Shown piece by piece: positions 50,440-63,760 of a DNA stretch of 64,000 nt. Each line of letters starts with the position of its first letter. Positions within the stretch are counted from its first letter, which is position 1. Origin of the DNA: Oreocharis arfaki (lineage: Eukaryota > Chordata > Aves > Passeriformes > Paramythiidae); NCBI GenBank assembly GCA_013398015.1, contig VZRR01007600.1:2218889-2282888 (forward strand). The letters are read 5' to 3'. The notes beneath the pieces are model-generated. The model searched no databases. It was given only the letters and a program-made list of their open reading frames with translations, and had not been told where the DNA came from. Made by a program: the position numbers and the translations under genes.

Positions 50440-53400
50440 AGCAGGGCTGAGCAGTGCTAAATTGCATTGGTTTAGGTTAGGGAAATGTTATTCAGTGGCA
50501 GAAAAAGAATTTACATATTTCAGAGTGTAAATTTTACACAAGAATTTAATGTTGTGTGATTTCTCTGGTTTTTGGCGGTGGAGAGAGCAGGAAGGGGGGA
50601 CCGCTCAGGTAAAATGCAGGGCAGAAGTGCTTGCAGAGACAATTGGCAGTTTTGCCAGAATTCTGGAAGACATTTCTTCAGTGTCCTTGAAATTCCATAT
50701 CAAAACTAATTTTGTAAATGACACACCCTATCATAAATACAATTGTCCAGATTGTGACATTTACACGCTGTGATGCTCAGCAGTATACAGACATTGGCTG
50801 AATACCCAACCCAGAAATCAAAGTCAGAATTTTGAGGCCAGTGTTTCAGACATACTGAGAACAGGTTTTCAATAATGATGACAAAAGATTCACCCAGGGC
50901 TTTACTGAATGACATCTAAGCCAGTTTGTAAGGAAAATGGAAGGACAAACTGCATCTGCAATGCAATGGTTTCTGTAACAGTGTCACTGAGGGAACTTAA
51001 ACATCCTGGGGAACTGGGATCTACAGACTAATGTCTTCTCCCCCAGCTGGGTGCCTGCAACATTGTTGTGGGTAGAGAAGAAAAGTTCGTTCTTACCTCT
51101 AAGATGGTGGCTCACAGTAGTCAATCTCATCATGGTTCATAGACTTGCCAGGAAGTGCTCCCCCCAGCCGAGAGAAAGATGCCAAGTTACAACTCTTATG
51201 CATAAGTGATGGCCTATGTCTCCTGCTGATGCACAGCTCATGCTTCTGGAGATGGAAAGAGATCAGGCTAAAACAATTCTGTATGTCCAGTTTAGTATGT
51301 GCAGCTCTCAGCTGCAAGAACTGAACCTCTCTACAATTTTGAATAAACCAGTTATGCCACATCATACTGGACTAACCAATCCCCATTTTTCCAACACAAT
51401 ATTGTAGATTTATTTTTCCACTGGATTATTTTGGGGAGCAACTATTTTAAAGTGCTTTATTTTATTTATTTATGGGTTTCTTTCTTCTGAGGGCACTTTT
51501 CTTGCTCACAACTTTCTTGACCTATACAAACATGAAATTGTAAAATAAAAATAATAAAAAATTCTTAGACTTCCTTGCTTAGTTTCCCCACTATAGAAAA
51601 TCAATTTAATTCCTCCATTGTAACCTTTTCTCTCTACAATTTGTATTAAATGAGGCAGCTTCTTCATAGAAAGTTACACATTTTAACTTTGGGGCAACAA
51701 AACACCTGGTTCTTCTTTCCCCCTCCTCCTCTCAAAACCTTTAGGGCAAATGAAGTGTAGGCGGGCACTCCCTAGGAATCTCAAAAGAAGGAAGATTTCC
51801 TACTCATTGAGACTTTTGTTAAAGTATCCTTTAAAGAAAAATCCATTTAATGTTTACCAGTATTTAGATGGTGTTAGATCTCAAAAGTCCTCTGAAGGCT
51901 AAACTCATTGTCTTTACATGAGCCAGAAAATCGTTAGTCTTTGATCAAACAATTAATTTTTTTACTTTCTGTGATTATTCAGTTCCAGTTGGCGCTTGGT
52001 TAAGAATGACTCAGGCTCACACGATCCAGAAGCTTTTTCAAAAATCAATGACACTATAGATTTTATGGACAATTCCAAACACAATACTGTTTGCTGAAAT
52101 TGTGAGGACAAAAGCTATGGGGGAAAGGTGATCTGGTAAATATAAGGATTTTAAAAGTATGCAGGTAATTAACTCTCTCTCCCAGCCTGGAAGCAAAAGG
52201 GAGAAGTATACATTCAGAGGCACGTCCAGTTGTTAAGGGAGGAAAGCCAAACTACCAGAAAATTTAAATCAGACAAAGAGTACTAATCTCTGAGCACAAT
52301 GTGGATAATCTCTGCTGTTGAAAAAAACCAAAAAAACCACCCTAGCTACAAGTCACAATTACCTCTCTTCTTCAGATATTTGGGTTTACAAGGACTGGAA
52401 ATACTCATGACAGAGGCATGGTGGATCTGACAGATCTTATTGTGCTTGTGTCTGTCAGTTCTTTGACAAACAGCTTCCTGATCCGCATCTTCGTGAAAAC
52501 AAGTCTTCCTTTCCCAAAGACTCCCCTCAGCTTTCTGTTAGTCTAGAGATGTGGTCACAAAGCAAAACTCGAAGAACAAAGATCCTGGTGGGAGGGCCCA
52601 CAGGACCACAAAGGCTCAGCTGAGATTATTTGGTCTCATAATGACATCAGGGTGCAATTTCTGGTCCCTACTCCACCTTGTTTGATTTAATCCAGGGTTC
52701 TCAGTATCGTGCTCCATTACACATCCTACATTCCCATTTGCAGGCTATTTGCCTACATTCAGGAGCTCACCTGTTACCCCCAGTGTCATGACAAAAGTAA
52801 TTTGTAAATTCAGAATGAATGTTAGCATTTCTGCAGTGCTTTCTCCTACTCATCAAATTCAGTTTTGCTACTGGAGAACAATTCGGGCAATTACTCTTTC
52901 AGATACAAAAGTCAAGAGCACTAAATTACCACAATTTCTAGTGTTACCAAGCAGCGTAAATTTTAGTGCACAGACAGTATACAAGTTTTCCACTTTGATG
53001 GCCAACATGGTCACCTAGGCTACAGTGTTTCTGGCAGCTCTGAGGAAAAAAGGAAATTGGCAAAACTTTGGGTGAAACTTGTAAAAAATTTTCCTTCATT
53101 TAGATAAAAAGCCTTATCACATCCACAATTAGCTGTGCAAAAGAGAAAAAGGATAATAGAACAAAGTCTGTTTGAAGCTTCCCATTCACTACTGTTTCTT
53201 GTAGATGCCTTTTATTTAACAAGTTTTGCAAATGTTCTTATTAATAAACTCCTAATTATTCAGAAGCTGCTAAACACTGACAAATGCAAGCCTGGCATAG
53301 ACTTGAAAAAATTGTTTCTGAAAACAGTTGCGATTCTTGTTTATTCAGCCTTTCTTGCCATTATAGTTTCTTTTCAGGAATGGTAATTGTGCTTAGTCAA

Positions 53401-56400
53401 GCCCAGTACAGCACCTAGGACATTCTGTGCACTGTCAGCAACTACTGCTAAGTAATCTTATTTCCACATATTTATGTTTATTTCAAAAGTAGTCCATTCC
53501 TTGGTGCCTAAGTTAATATCCTATTTAAAAAAAAAAAGCAAAAAAAAATTAGGCACTTAATTTCCATGTATTGAATTTCAATCTAAGTAAATGTAGAGGG
53601 GAAATGTTCAATGACCTTGGGGCACATAACAATGACTGTGGTGTGCAGAATAGGCCTGTTTCTGGTGTACAATTTCTGTTCCTGATTGCCCGGATTGTGC
53701 ACCCTCTTTTAGTTGTTAACATTCATCTGCAGCTCAAGTACATCTAGTAGTGAGTACTACTGTGAAGGTAAGGCACACATGTATTTTGTATTCCTTCTTA
53801 AGAACAGTGATGCTGTTGTTCTAAACATGATAAGTGAGGTAATTGATAATCTTTTTCCTATTAAAATATGGGTCGGAAATATCCAGTGGTTCTATTATGT
53901 TGACTCAGACAATTGTTAGTGTGAAGAGGATGGTATTCTCCAGTTGCTTCTACTTCAGAAGCATCCTGAGTTAATCATAAGCATAAGAGATAATCTTAAA
54001 TTCATCATGCTCTTTCTTAGTAATGATATGACAACTTGTTTTCTAAAGAAAGTCTATCCATTAGCCAGATCTATGTTACCTGTAGAAGGATTTCTAATTA
54101 AATTCAACTGTTTCTTTTGGAGTAGTTCAAGCCTAGCTTTACATTTCATTATTGCATTCCATTGTTTTACATTTAAACAAATGTCATTGCTGGTAAAAAA
54201 ATTAAAGTAGCAAAGATTTTTATCTGGGTAATGATTCCTGGTAGTTAGGGAAAAAGATTCATTCAGATTACTGGGGATTAGCAAAGTATATTTGTGCAGA
54301 GGAGCTGTGTGATCAAATGGAAAACTGGATCTTTAATTCTGAATCTCTCTTCCTTCTTACAACAGAAAAGCCTTCTTTATTAAAACACACAATAGGTTTC
54401 TTGTTACCTATTCACTTGAACAAAATAAAATCCTATCTCTCTGTTGTGATTTGGATTATATGTTATAATTGGCATTACTATAATGCCAGAGAAGAATAAA
54501 GGAAAGCTTTGGACAAGTGCTAACACACTACCCACAATTACCATTAGGAAATTACTAACAGCTGAGGAAAAACCAGTTAAGCGGAGCCCTCAAAAATGCT
54601 AAAATAGAAATCTCAAGGTTAAAAAAAAGCATTTTATTTATTTTGACAATGGAAATTTTCATATTTAAAAATATTATTATACTTTAAATATACTTTAAAA
54701 AAATTAATTTAAATACACACACATTTGTTTTCCTTCTTGATAGACTTGACCACTCTGAATTTTTTTTAACAAGGTGATCTATGCATCCTTGCTACATTAA
54801 ATTTATTCAATTTGAAGATTAAAGCCTTTTGAGGGGAAAATGCTTAACAAGTTAATGTAAGATGATGGTTAAGAGTAACCTATATGAAGGCATACGGAAT
54901 AAATTTATTATCTACACAAATAAACACCAGTTGTAGGGTTCAAGAAGCATTTTTTTTTCCATTTCTATTTAAGTGTGAAGTTTTACACCTTAAAATAAAC
55001 ATCAAAGCTACAAAAAAACCACCACTACAAACAACCTTAGGCATACTGACACTCGTGTATAGCTTTCTGAGCTGGTTTAAAATGCAATTAGTTGTCCCTT
55101 GACAGATCTTCTTTCTCAATATCTGGGAAAAACAGCATGCAATGCTAATATTTTTCAGGACTGAAATTAAGGACTTCGAAATTAAAATAAAGAGATAAAG
55201 AAAACAAAAGTATTTGCAAAATAGTACTAGGGTTATTGAAAATTTTTAGAAGTGAAAGGGACAGTATAATGAAAGGAATATAATTATTACGTTTCCAGTC
55301 AGAAAAATTAGGATCAGAGCTAACAGTAAAAGCATCTACGCTGTGTACTTGTGTCCACTATCTTCCTGGGAGTGCACATTTTCCTTTGTGCTGTTTGAAA
55401 TATAATTCTGTCTAGGCTGAAGTGATGACAGTAGTTCCCCTCTTCTATGACCTCTCTGTACTTCACCTCATATTTTTTTCACATTCATAATAAAAAATGT
55501 TTCACATGGCTTACAAGATTCCCTGAGTGGTTCTTGTTTATTATTTCATTAGTGGAACATCCCTGTTAGTTGTCTTTCCTATATCTTTCCAAGGTTGCTC
55601 CAATGGCTTGAAAAATAATCAATTTCTTTTGGAAATTTTTGAACTTGATGATATTCTGATCCAATTTACTCTCGACAGTTTCATGTCTAAGTCACTTCTG
55701 CCCTCATTCAGTAACTCACCATAGTTTCTGACTATTTTGTCTGAATTTCTGACTATTTAGATTGAAGCCACCAGCTGCCCTTTTATCTTTTACCTGTTGG
55801 TAACCTTGGAGACAATGGCCACAATGGAGATGTCATTATTCCCAGCTGCACGAAGTCAGTGCGGCAACAGGGAAAGTAAGGGCCATTTTTGTCCTCTACT
55901 TGTGAATACAGCTGAGAAATTGATGCCAGGATAAAATAAAACCCATCAGAATGGAGTATGAACTGAAAAGCATTGAGGAAACAGAAAGGAGTAAGGTGGA
56001 AGCTCGGAGAGCTGGAGGTAATGAACAATGAATGCGAACAGCTAATGACAAAGGGGAAGACTGACGAGTCAAGGAGCAATAGCAAGGAGATGATAGAGTA
56101 ACGTCCTTCCCTTGAGAACCATCCACTGTAGCGCAGCCACGTCAACACGTAGGGCAAATATTAGTTACTCCAGTTCTCTCTTTGATCATACAGCTGTTTC
56201 AAAGATACCCCTCAGGATCATCTGCCAACTTAAAGAAATGATCACGTTTTATGAAAAGTTTTCTCAACACACAACAGTGTCTGATAGCACATAAACTTAC
56301 AGAGAAAAGTACATTTTTTGGTTTTCCTCTCTCCTGAGACAAGAATCAAGATGACTGGCAGTTCAAGTGTTTACTCAGAATGTGTCCTATATTCTTTTCA

Positions 56401-59400
56401 TAAATTTTACAATGAAAACGCCGTCTCTTCAGTTTAAAAGAAGTAGAGTCTTTACAGAAGTTTGTTTTATTATACTTAATCAAACAGAAAAAACTGCTTT
56501 ATGAGGTGCTTATGAGATAGTGCTTGTCTAGAGAGGTGATGTGAGTGCTTTCAGACTACTGAATGATTATTACTAGTTTTTTAATAGTGTTACAAACTGC
56601 TGGAAGAAGCAGAAGTGTCCTGATGCAAAGTATTTGATTCAAGACACACAGTTAAAAAGTGTTGTAATCTGCATTTAGTGAGGCATAATGTTGTTTGCCC
56701 ATTTTGTGACAGTACGTTGAGGCATGGATAAACTCTTTTTTACCACCTGTTTATTAGTGTCCTACTGATAATACAGTAAATAGAAGGAGAAATTCCCTCT
56801 CTTTAGTTGTAAGGTTATTGACTGAAAAGTAAGATGATAGAAAAATATGCTTAAAACTAGGCAGATGGAAACCCATCATGGAATTTTTTGGTCAGAATAT
56901 GCTGTTTTGCCCAAATTACATCATTTTGGAGAAATGCAGCAGCTTTTCCTGATTTATTTCCTTATGTGAAGAAGGCTCAAGACAAATTATGAGTTCTCAT
57001 GCAATTAATTGAATTAATGTCCTTCACTTGTTATTAGCTGGCGCTTTTTATACAGAACTTTAACTTCACAGGCGTGGTGGGAATATTGTGTCCTTACTCT
57101 GCACAGGCTCTGAGAGTCCCTAGGGAAGAGAAGAAATTTGAAGGTACACAGGACACGTGGAGGGGACAAGGTCAGATGCTATCAGACCACCTGGAAACTG
57201 GGAGCAGGTAGTTATGGATGTCCTGAGCTTCGCTGGGAGAGCAGCTCAGACCATTGCAGCTGAAATCAATGATCAAGTCCTTAGAATGAGACCATTTGAG
57301 GGGTTCTTTGAAATAAAGAGGAGAAAGGAAGGGGATAAACGGAAGCAGGAACTGAGAAATCAAGGAATTCCCTTGTGTTTGCAGTGGGCTTGCTTTAAGT
57401 TCCATGCGTTTTAATGACAGCTCCGGAGCGCCTGAGGCACCATATAGCCCTCACATTTTAAAGTAAGAAGCAGAAAAAATTTAAACAAAAAAGCCAAAGC
57501 CCCCCACATCTTACTGATCCTAGGGTGATTCTGAATTGTATCCCTCGTACATATAATGAGACCCTGTCCTCATTCTCCCAATTCATACACATCAGTGTGC
57601 ACCAATGAAACATAAATTAAACTATAATTTGAGTAAAAGTATAATAATTTTAATCACAAAAATGAACTCTGGTTTGTACAGAAATGGGAAAAACTCAAAT
57701 ATTTTGCTTTATGCCAAGAAAGGCTCCTGTTTCCATCTGTGTCATGAGACTTAAGACACAAATATAGCTTTGAAATTACTATTCATAAGGTCAGACATAA
57801 GACCCACAAAAGCTAGATGGAGGTGAAGAATTTTACTTCCGCCCATTAGTTTTGAAATCTTAATTTTTTTAGCTGTATTACAAATTTTTATATTTCTGTT
57901 CTAACGAAGTCACAGCAATGAACTTTATCAAGGTTCTTACTAGTAAATTCTCCTAGCATTAGCAGAATACTCATCAGAGCAAGCTTCAGACACATGGCAC
58001 AAATTATCCTTCCTTTCCTCAGCGCTGGCACTTGACCTTGTGTGCATGTTCATCATTCTAAATAAATTCGTGGCATTCGACATGGATGCATACAGTGCTT
58101 ATGTACCAGGAAAACTTGGAATGTTAAATATCACTTCAGGAAAACTGTATTTACACACATGCTGACAGTTCATTTTCAGGTAGGAGCTTCTCAGCTGATT
58201 TGTACACAGCGGCCTCAATCTCCAGTCTTCCCACTGTGAAATTTTAGACAGTTCGTCTGCTGAGCCCTTGCCAGGCCTATTAATATTTATACATTCCATA
58301 CACATTCCAGTCAGAGCATGTAAGTTGCAGATCTCTCTGATTTAGAAGCTATTAAGATTCATGACCCCTTTAGCTATTTCATCTATGGTCCTGAAGCCTT
58401 TGCAATCAGCTTATACCTGAAAAAGAAAGGACAAATCATTACTGTTCAAATATTGTCCTGCACGGTGTCCATTTGTAGTCCATCAAAGAGTAGTTAAGAA
58501 CTTCAATATATTCATTTATCCCAGAGACACAGGTTATTATTATAGGAGCCATCTTTTCCTTGGAAGAAGAGAGAATAGGAATGTTATTTATTCAGTTGCG
58601 TTTAATTCTGGATTAATGGCCTTTTTAGCTGTGGCTTCTTCTCTGCATATGAAACTAAATCTAATTCTTTTTTTTTTGTTCTCACATCTTGTCATGCATT
58701 TTGGTACATTTCACAAGGGTACCTCGATATTTTGTCAAGGATATCCATGCAGAAAAAGCACAGTCTGCCTTCTGAAATGTAGTGGTGACTCCACCTGAGG
58801 GAGTCGGCATCCTCTCCTTCCTAAGCTTTATATGTGTCTTCTAGAATAGTGCAGTGCCCCACCACAGACTTCTTCAGGATCCACAAGAAATCTCAAAGCT
58901 GTTTTTTTTCTAAATTCAAGTCAGTTTTTCTTCTGCAACATTTCAAGGGTGACTTGGATCTCCACAGCTCTCGGTGGATGCAATAAATGATACGAATTCA
59001 GCATCTCTAAAGATTTATGACTGAAGTCTGTAATGGAATACGTCTCGGTAGCAGAAAGCAAAGATGCAAAAAAAAATAATTAAAATAAATATTAGAAGTC
59101 CCAGGATACTCAGATTTTGAAATGGAATTTGTGACTATGGTCTTAAGAGCCTACTGAGAGCTTCTATTCTGTATACATAGGACTGGAATCTCTTTCACAT
59201 TGGGACGTCAGTGATTATCTTCGTACAGTCAGTATCACCATTGAACTGCTTTCTTGGAAATAGCAAATGATGAATTTTGAAAACTTAATCACTTGTTTTT
59301 TTAAATTTTAGGGGAAATGTTTGCCTGAAAAATTGAAAGAAAACACTGAAGTATTGTACTGGTATTCTTGTACAGAAAAAATAAATTACTATTTCTTTTA

Positions 59401-61679
59401 AAGCTGCTGTCAATAATTTTTTTATTTTGTCTTGTGTGCAGAAGCACATTATGTTCAAAAAGGTAATTTTTTCAGTAAATCCAGACCTTTGCTAATAGAA
59501 AATTATGTTTCCAGATCTTGCTTACGGTCTAAAAGGCTAAAAAAATACAATTATGCTTGAAGCTTTAAATTACATTAAAGACTGTGGTTAGAGATTCTTT
59601 TCCTGGGGACCTGAGGACATATGCTATGAAAATTTATAGAAGTTTTCACCACTGACTTACATAGGAAGAAGACATATAGCATTGATAGCGTATGCAGTCC
59701 ATCACATATATTTTGCACCTTTTTTTTGCATTTTTTTATCTCTAGAAATACTCAAGTGAAAGGGTGATCTTTTATTTAAACAATTTGCTCTCAGCTGCTG
59801 CCTTCTTACAGGAAGGCATAAAGTTTCTGTCAGCAATATCATTGTTTTCTGTGTGATGAAATGATGTGTTTGGCAACAGTTTAAATCATAGTTTATCTAA
59901 AAGTTTAATTCCTCAGCAATTTGTAAAAAGTTTAGACTAAACAATGTTTTTCCATAGTATACAGTAAGCAACTGTTGGCCTTTTAGCGTGAGACAGCCCA
60001 AAATTTTGTGCAGAGCTTACAGTGTGCAACCCTCTGACTTTAGAGCACATGCCCCCTCAGTATGCTCACAGTATTTCCCATCACTTCACTCTTCAAAAAA
60101 AGATTCCAGCTGGCAAAGTGTGACTAAATTATGACTTGAGGAGTTGACACATTTGAAATTCTTCTATTAGCAGTGGGAAGATGAGGTTCTATGTGGAGCT
60201 GTCCTGAAAAGAGAGTATGCATTTTGCTGGAAATTCTGAAATTGTGAAATTATTTTCATCTTGTTTCAGAATGGACAGGTGAAAAACATGCAGTTTTTAT
60301 CAGATGTCAAGGTTTAAAAAAAATTTTTTTGGAAGAAAAAGAAACTGAGTTAGAAATTTTGACCTGAGATTTTGTCTCATAAGCAAAAATCTGGCAAAAT
60401 CTGGAATAGTCTAATTTCCTCATATTGAGAGGAAAAATAGTTCCTCTGAAAACTTCTTATAAATGTACTTGTTGACTCAATACACCCTGTGATGAAGATA
60501 GGATAAGAAGAGAAAACTGACAAATATACTTAAGCTTTCCTAAATTCAGGAGCAAGGGTGTACATGCAGACAGTGATGTTTGAAAAAAACCGAGGAAGAA
60601 TTTTAAAAAGAAGGTGCTATGGGTGCCAGAGCAGCCTCTGTGGCTGCCAGAACTTACCTCTAATTGATCTATTGGAGTGGTTTGTAAAGAACATGATGGC
60701 ATGCATGAGACGAGGAAAAAAAAAGGCATTTTGCCAAATTTTTACTGAGTATTCAAGAAATTATAAAGTCCTGGAAAATTAAAATTAGGGGTCTAGAGAG
60801 GATTACACTGAGTCCACTGATGGGGTAGGAGGTTATCTAAACTCTGAGACTGGACTGGAAACCAGTGGTGCCCAGTTCTTACCAAACACCCACTGCTTTC
60901 TCGGCAGCAGCTCAAAGCCTTGTACACCAAACTGGAGTATGCTTTCAACAGGCTCATCTTAGCTGGTAACTTTTCAGAACTTGTCCTTAATCTCAGAAGC
61001 CTGTGGAATTCCATTTCAAAAGTACAAATCTCCTTCAGAAACTGGTGTGTTCAAATGTTTTTAATTTCTTTTGTGTGCACAGCTGTCCACATCTTAGGAC
61101 GGCAACAAGGAAATGTTGTGGCAAAGAAGAGCGTTCACACAGCCACGTCCCGAAAACAGAGTTCAGACCTGACAAACCCTCTGCTGCATTCACACTATAG
61201 TAACGTGAGGGTTCTAAGACAATTTTTGCTAATGAAGAAAAGGAAAATAAGTTGTTACCATATAGATCTTCTGATTAGCAGTTTTAATGTATAACAAGCA
61301 GCATTTTCTGATGTCCTTGGGACAGATGTCAAATGAATGTAAGCTTCCACTAACAGACAGATTTGACGCTTTTTCTGACAGCGAGAATTACACATTCCTG
61401 GCAAGGTGAAAAATCCTTCTATCCAGGACTGGGCTGGCACCCCAGTGCTTCCAAGCCATTGTGCAATGGGTGGTTGGCAGCTGTCGACCTGCCTATGATT
61501 ATGCAGAAGACGTGCTACTATCGGGAACTAATTTATAGGGCAAAATGGGACAACATAGCAGAACTTCCTCCAGAGATCTAAAGGGCACAAAATAAGAGCT
61601 TAATCATTGGAAGGCTGTAAAAGCTGCCCCTCCCTTGTACTCCTCCCTGCAGTGCAATGTATAATTCACACACAGCAAA
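50440..61679. other. long unique non-coding interval
   Basis: Eleven kilobases without a supportable gene. Frames at 55783-56157 (minus, 124 codons), 57157-57414 (plus, 85 codons) and 60920-61294 (plus, 124 codons) were read and show no domain, conserved motif or convincing splice context. No dispersed element was recognised. Simple (TTTA)-type low complexity occurs near 51460-51475. Confidence 0.45.
55725..55767. repeat. tandem duplication with 21-bp period
   Basis: TTTCTGACTATTT occurs at 55725-55737 and again at 55746-55758. The flanking GTCTGAA / GATTGAA also correspond, indicating a diverged 21-bp tandem duplication. Confidence 0.75.
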
Positions 61680-61770
61680 GCACAGCTGCAGCTGTGCGCA
61701 GTGTCAAAAAAGCACAAAATCACTCAGTGAAGAGATCTGTAAGAATCTGATTCATGCTGTCTCTTTAAAA
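61360..61770. promoter_or_regulatory. possible regulatory block around tandem E-boxes
   Basis: A stretch of balanced composition surrounds an 18-bp palindrome (61680-61697) that contains CAGCTGCAGCTG, two E-boxes of the CAGCTG type overlapping by register. Such sites are bound by bHLH factors (MyoD/ASCL-type families). A pyrimidine-rich CCCCTCCCTTGTACTCCTCCC segment and a TAATCATT word lie just upstream. No transcript or promoter can be demonstrated, so this is a motif-based guess. Confidence 0.25.
61680..61697. repeat. 18-bp perfect GC-containing palindrome
   Basis: GCACAGCTGCAGCTGTGC is its own reverse complement, with the PstI-like core CTGCAG flanked by two CAGCTG E-boxes. It is the longest palindrome of mixed composition that I found in the window. 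Confidence 0.95.
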
Positions 61771-63576
61771 TGTTGATTCCTTGGACCCTTCTTTCACTTT
61801 CTTTACCTCCTGCTATACCACTGACAGCTTCTGACCTGCCTTCCTTTGCAACCAAACATTCTCTTTGGTAACAAACCTGAATTGTACTTTTCAAGGAGGT
61901 TTTGCAGTACATCATTAACTATTTCGGTTTCCTGACATAGCAGATCATCATTGTAGTTACGTAAAGTTGCTGTAAAGGTTGTCATAAATTAACAGGTTTC
62001 GTTTTAAGATCTAAATAAGCTCCAATTATATTCTGAAGTGCTACAGAGGAAGGGAAAACAGTGAAAATAACATATGCACACAGTGCTATGTTATTGTCAT
62101 CAAAAAACTCTTATTTCATGGTAATTCACACGGTAATTGAGCTAGGAAACACTCATAAGGATATGCATCTAACATTCAACAAGTGGTAATAAAATGTATT
62201 TACATTACTGCAGCACAAACTGTGCAAATGCAATTCTCTGGATGTCTCAAGGACATACTCACTCTGTGAGACAAACATCTAAATATAGTGTTCCAAAAGG
62301 TGCAGACAGAGAGGTATTTCCTGTGCTGGACATATTAAAGATGAATTACAATTGGAGCAGATCCATTTAGTTATAAAACTACCCCATATGCCTATTTTGT
62401 CTTTTGAGGCCCCCAAGCAGGAAACCCTCTATATGATAAGCCATCTGGAGATGTGTTACTAGAAAATCATTACTGTAAGCTGTCCCTGATCCAGTTCACA
62501 GGGGTATAACTCAGCTAATCTCAGTGGCATTTTAAATAGCGGCAGGTTAGATTCTTAACTTGCTCTTCCTAGTAGGAACATTTGTCTTGATAACAGGAGC
62601 ATGGTGTTGCTATTTCCCCTAAGTTACAGTCATTTGGCAATTTGAATATTTGCATCATACAAAAATAATTCATCCTTAAAGCTTTTCAGTCCCCAAGTCT
62701 GTATTTCTTAGCACACACATTTATGTGAGAAAATTACTGAAGATGCTGGGTTTGTAATAACACAGGTAAAAGATATATTTAAATTTTCTGACATGATTTA
62801 TAGTAGACTTTGCACAAAATAAAAAAAAATATATATATATTAAGCTTTGTTCTCTGATTTTCTTTTCCTGAAGAATTTATTGAAATATCATGCATAGCCA
62901 ATTAGCTTCTTCTGAACAGCTTTGTTAAAACCCTTACATCAACGAAAGAAAATTAAGGTGGGTTGGAATAGGTATTGGTTAGACAAAATTTGCTCCATTC
63001 TTGATCTTCCCTGGGAAAGATCAAGTATTGTGAGATATTTTACTTGTAAAAATAAGTTAAGCCTCAATTCCACTTAAAAATATGTGAATACAAGAGGATA
63101 GGTTGGTGGCATGGATTCAGCTGGCACAGATCAGACCAGCTCCAGTTAAATGATAATATTTTACTCTTTCAAGGCTTCCAAATGTGCATCGAAAAGGAAA
63201 TGGAATGTCCTGTAGTTTTTGCTCCCATCAGTTTCTCTGAGAAATTTCAAAAGAGGATTAAGTCCTGGACCTAACACAAAGGACACAGTCACTAGTTTCA
63301 GAGAGATTTTTAATGAGAAGTTCCAAATAAAAAATGCACTTTTTTTTTTCCTCCCGGCAATGATTGTCCATTGTCATAAACTGAAAAGAATTGATATAGG
63401 AGAAATATACCTTAATATATATGAGGAATAGGGGGACAAATACGGTATTTGCATATACTGTCACTCAATGGCAGAATCTTGGGGTCCTGTTTGGGTTCTA
63501 GATGGAAAAGTAATAAGAAAAAAAGGATTATTTAAGCACTCAGAATTTCCCTCTAGATGGCCTGCTGAAAGACTAT
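61698..63576. other. unique non-coding DNA
   Basis: No gene or dispersed repeat was recognised. A/TA low complexity lies at 62817-62841. Confidence 0.5.
62817..62841. repeat. A-run plus TA dinucleotide repeat
   Basis: About twelve A followed by six TA units, a simple repeat. Confidence 0.85.
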
Positions 63577-63760
63577 ATGTTTAGATTAGGAGGTATAGGA
63601 ACAGGCTGCCCAGAGAAATTGTGGATGCCCCATTCCTGGTCAAGGCCGGGCTGGACAGGGCTTTGGGCAACCTGGTCTAGTGGAAGGTGTTCCCTCCCAT
63701 GTCAGGTGGATTTAACCAGATTATCTTTAAGGTCCCTTCCAACCCAAGCCATTCTATGAT
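63577..63760 (+). mobile_element. CR1 LINE 3' end, sense, short, with internal gap
   Basis: Landmarks of the CR1 3' UTR are present in order: TTTAGATTAGGAGG, GGAACAGGCTGCCCAGAGAA, TGTGGATGCCCCATTCCTGG, GGGCTGGACAGGGCTTTGGG, CAACCTGGTCTAGTGGAAGG, CATGTCAGGTGGATTTAACCAGAT, and CTTTAAGGTCCCTTCCAACCCAAGCC, ending in ATTCTATGAT. Between TTTAGATTAGGAGG and GGAACAGG the usual 'attaggaaaaatttcttc...gggtggtcaggcactg' part is missing, so an internal deletion of roughly 40 bp is likely. The open frame across it (63577-63759) is a by-product. Only one terminal motif remains. Confidence 0.95.

Noticed and set aside
50370..50481. Interstitial telomeric sequence
   Set aside because: The unit is five bases (GGTTA), and only one TTAGGG is present, outside the array. 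Vertebrate interstitial telomeres carry tandem TTAGGG.
51060..51410. Possible minus-strand exon bounded by an AGGTAAG-like donor near 51100
   Set aside because: A donor-like word alone is common by chance. The frame product has no family resemblance and contains its own stop before the donor.
55783..56157. 124-codon minus frame rich in S, F and L
   Set aside because: It is low in complexity, with no motif, and two overlapping minus frames are open. This is typical of pyrimidine-rich non-coding sequence.
57157..57414. Possible exon with a charged, protein-like product
   Set aside because: The reading frame looks more balanced than most, but both strands are open over the same interval and I recognised no family. 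It would need transcript evidence.
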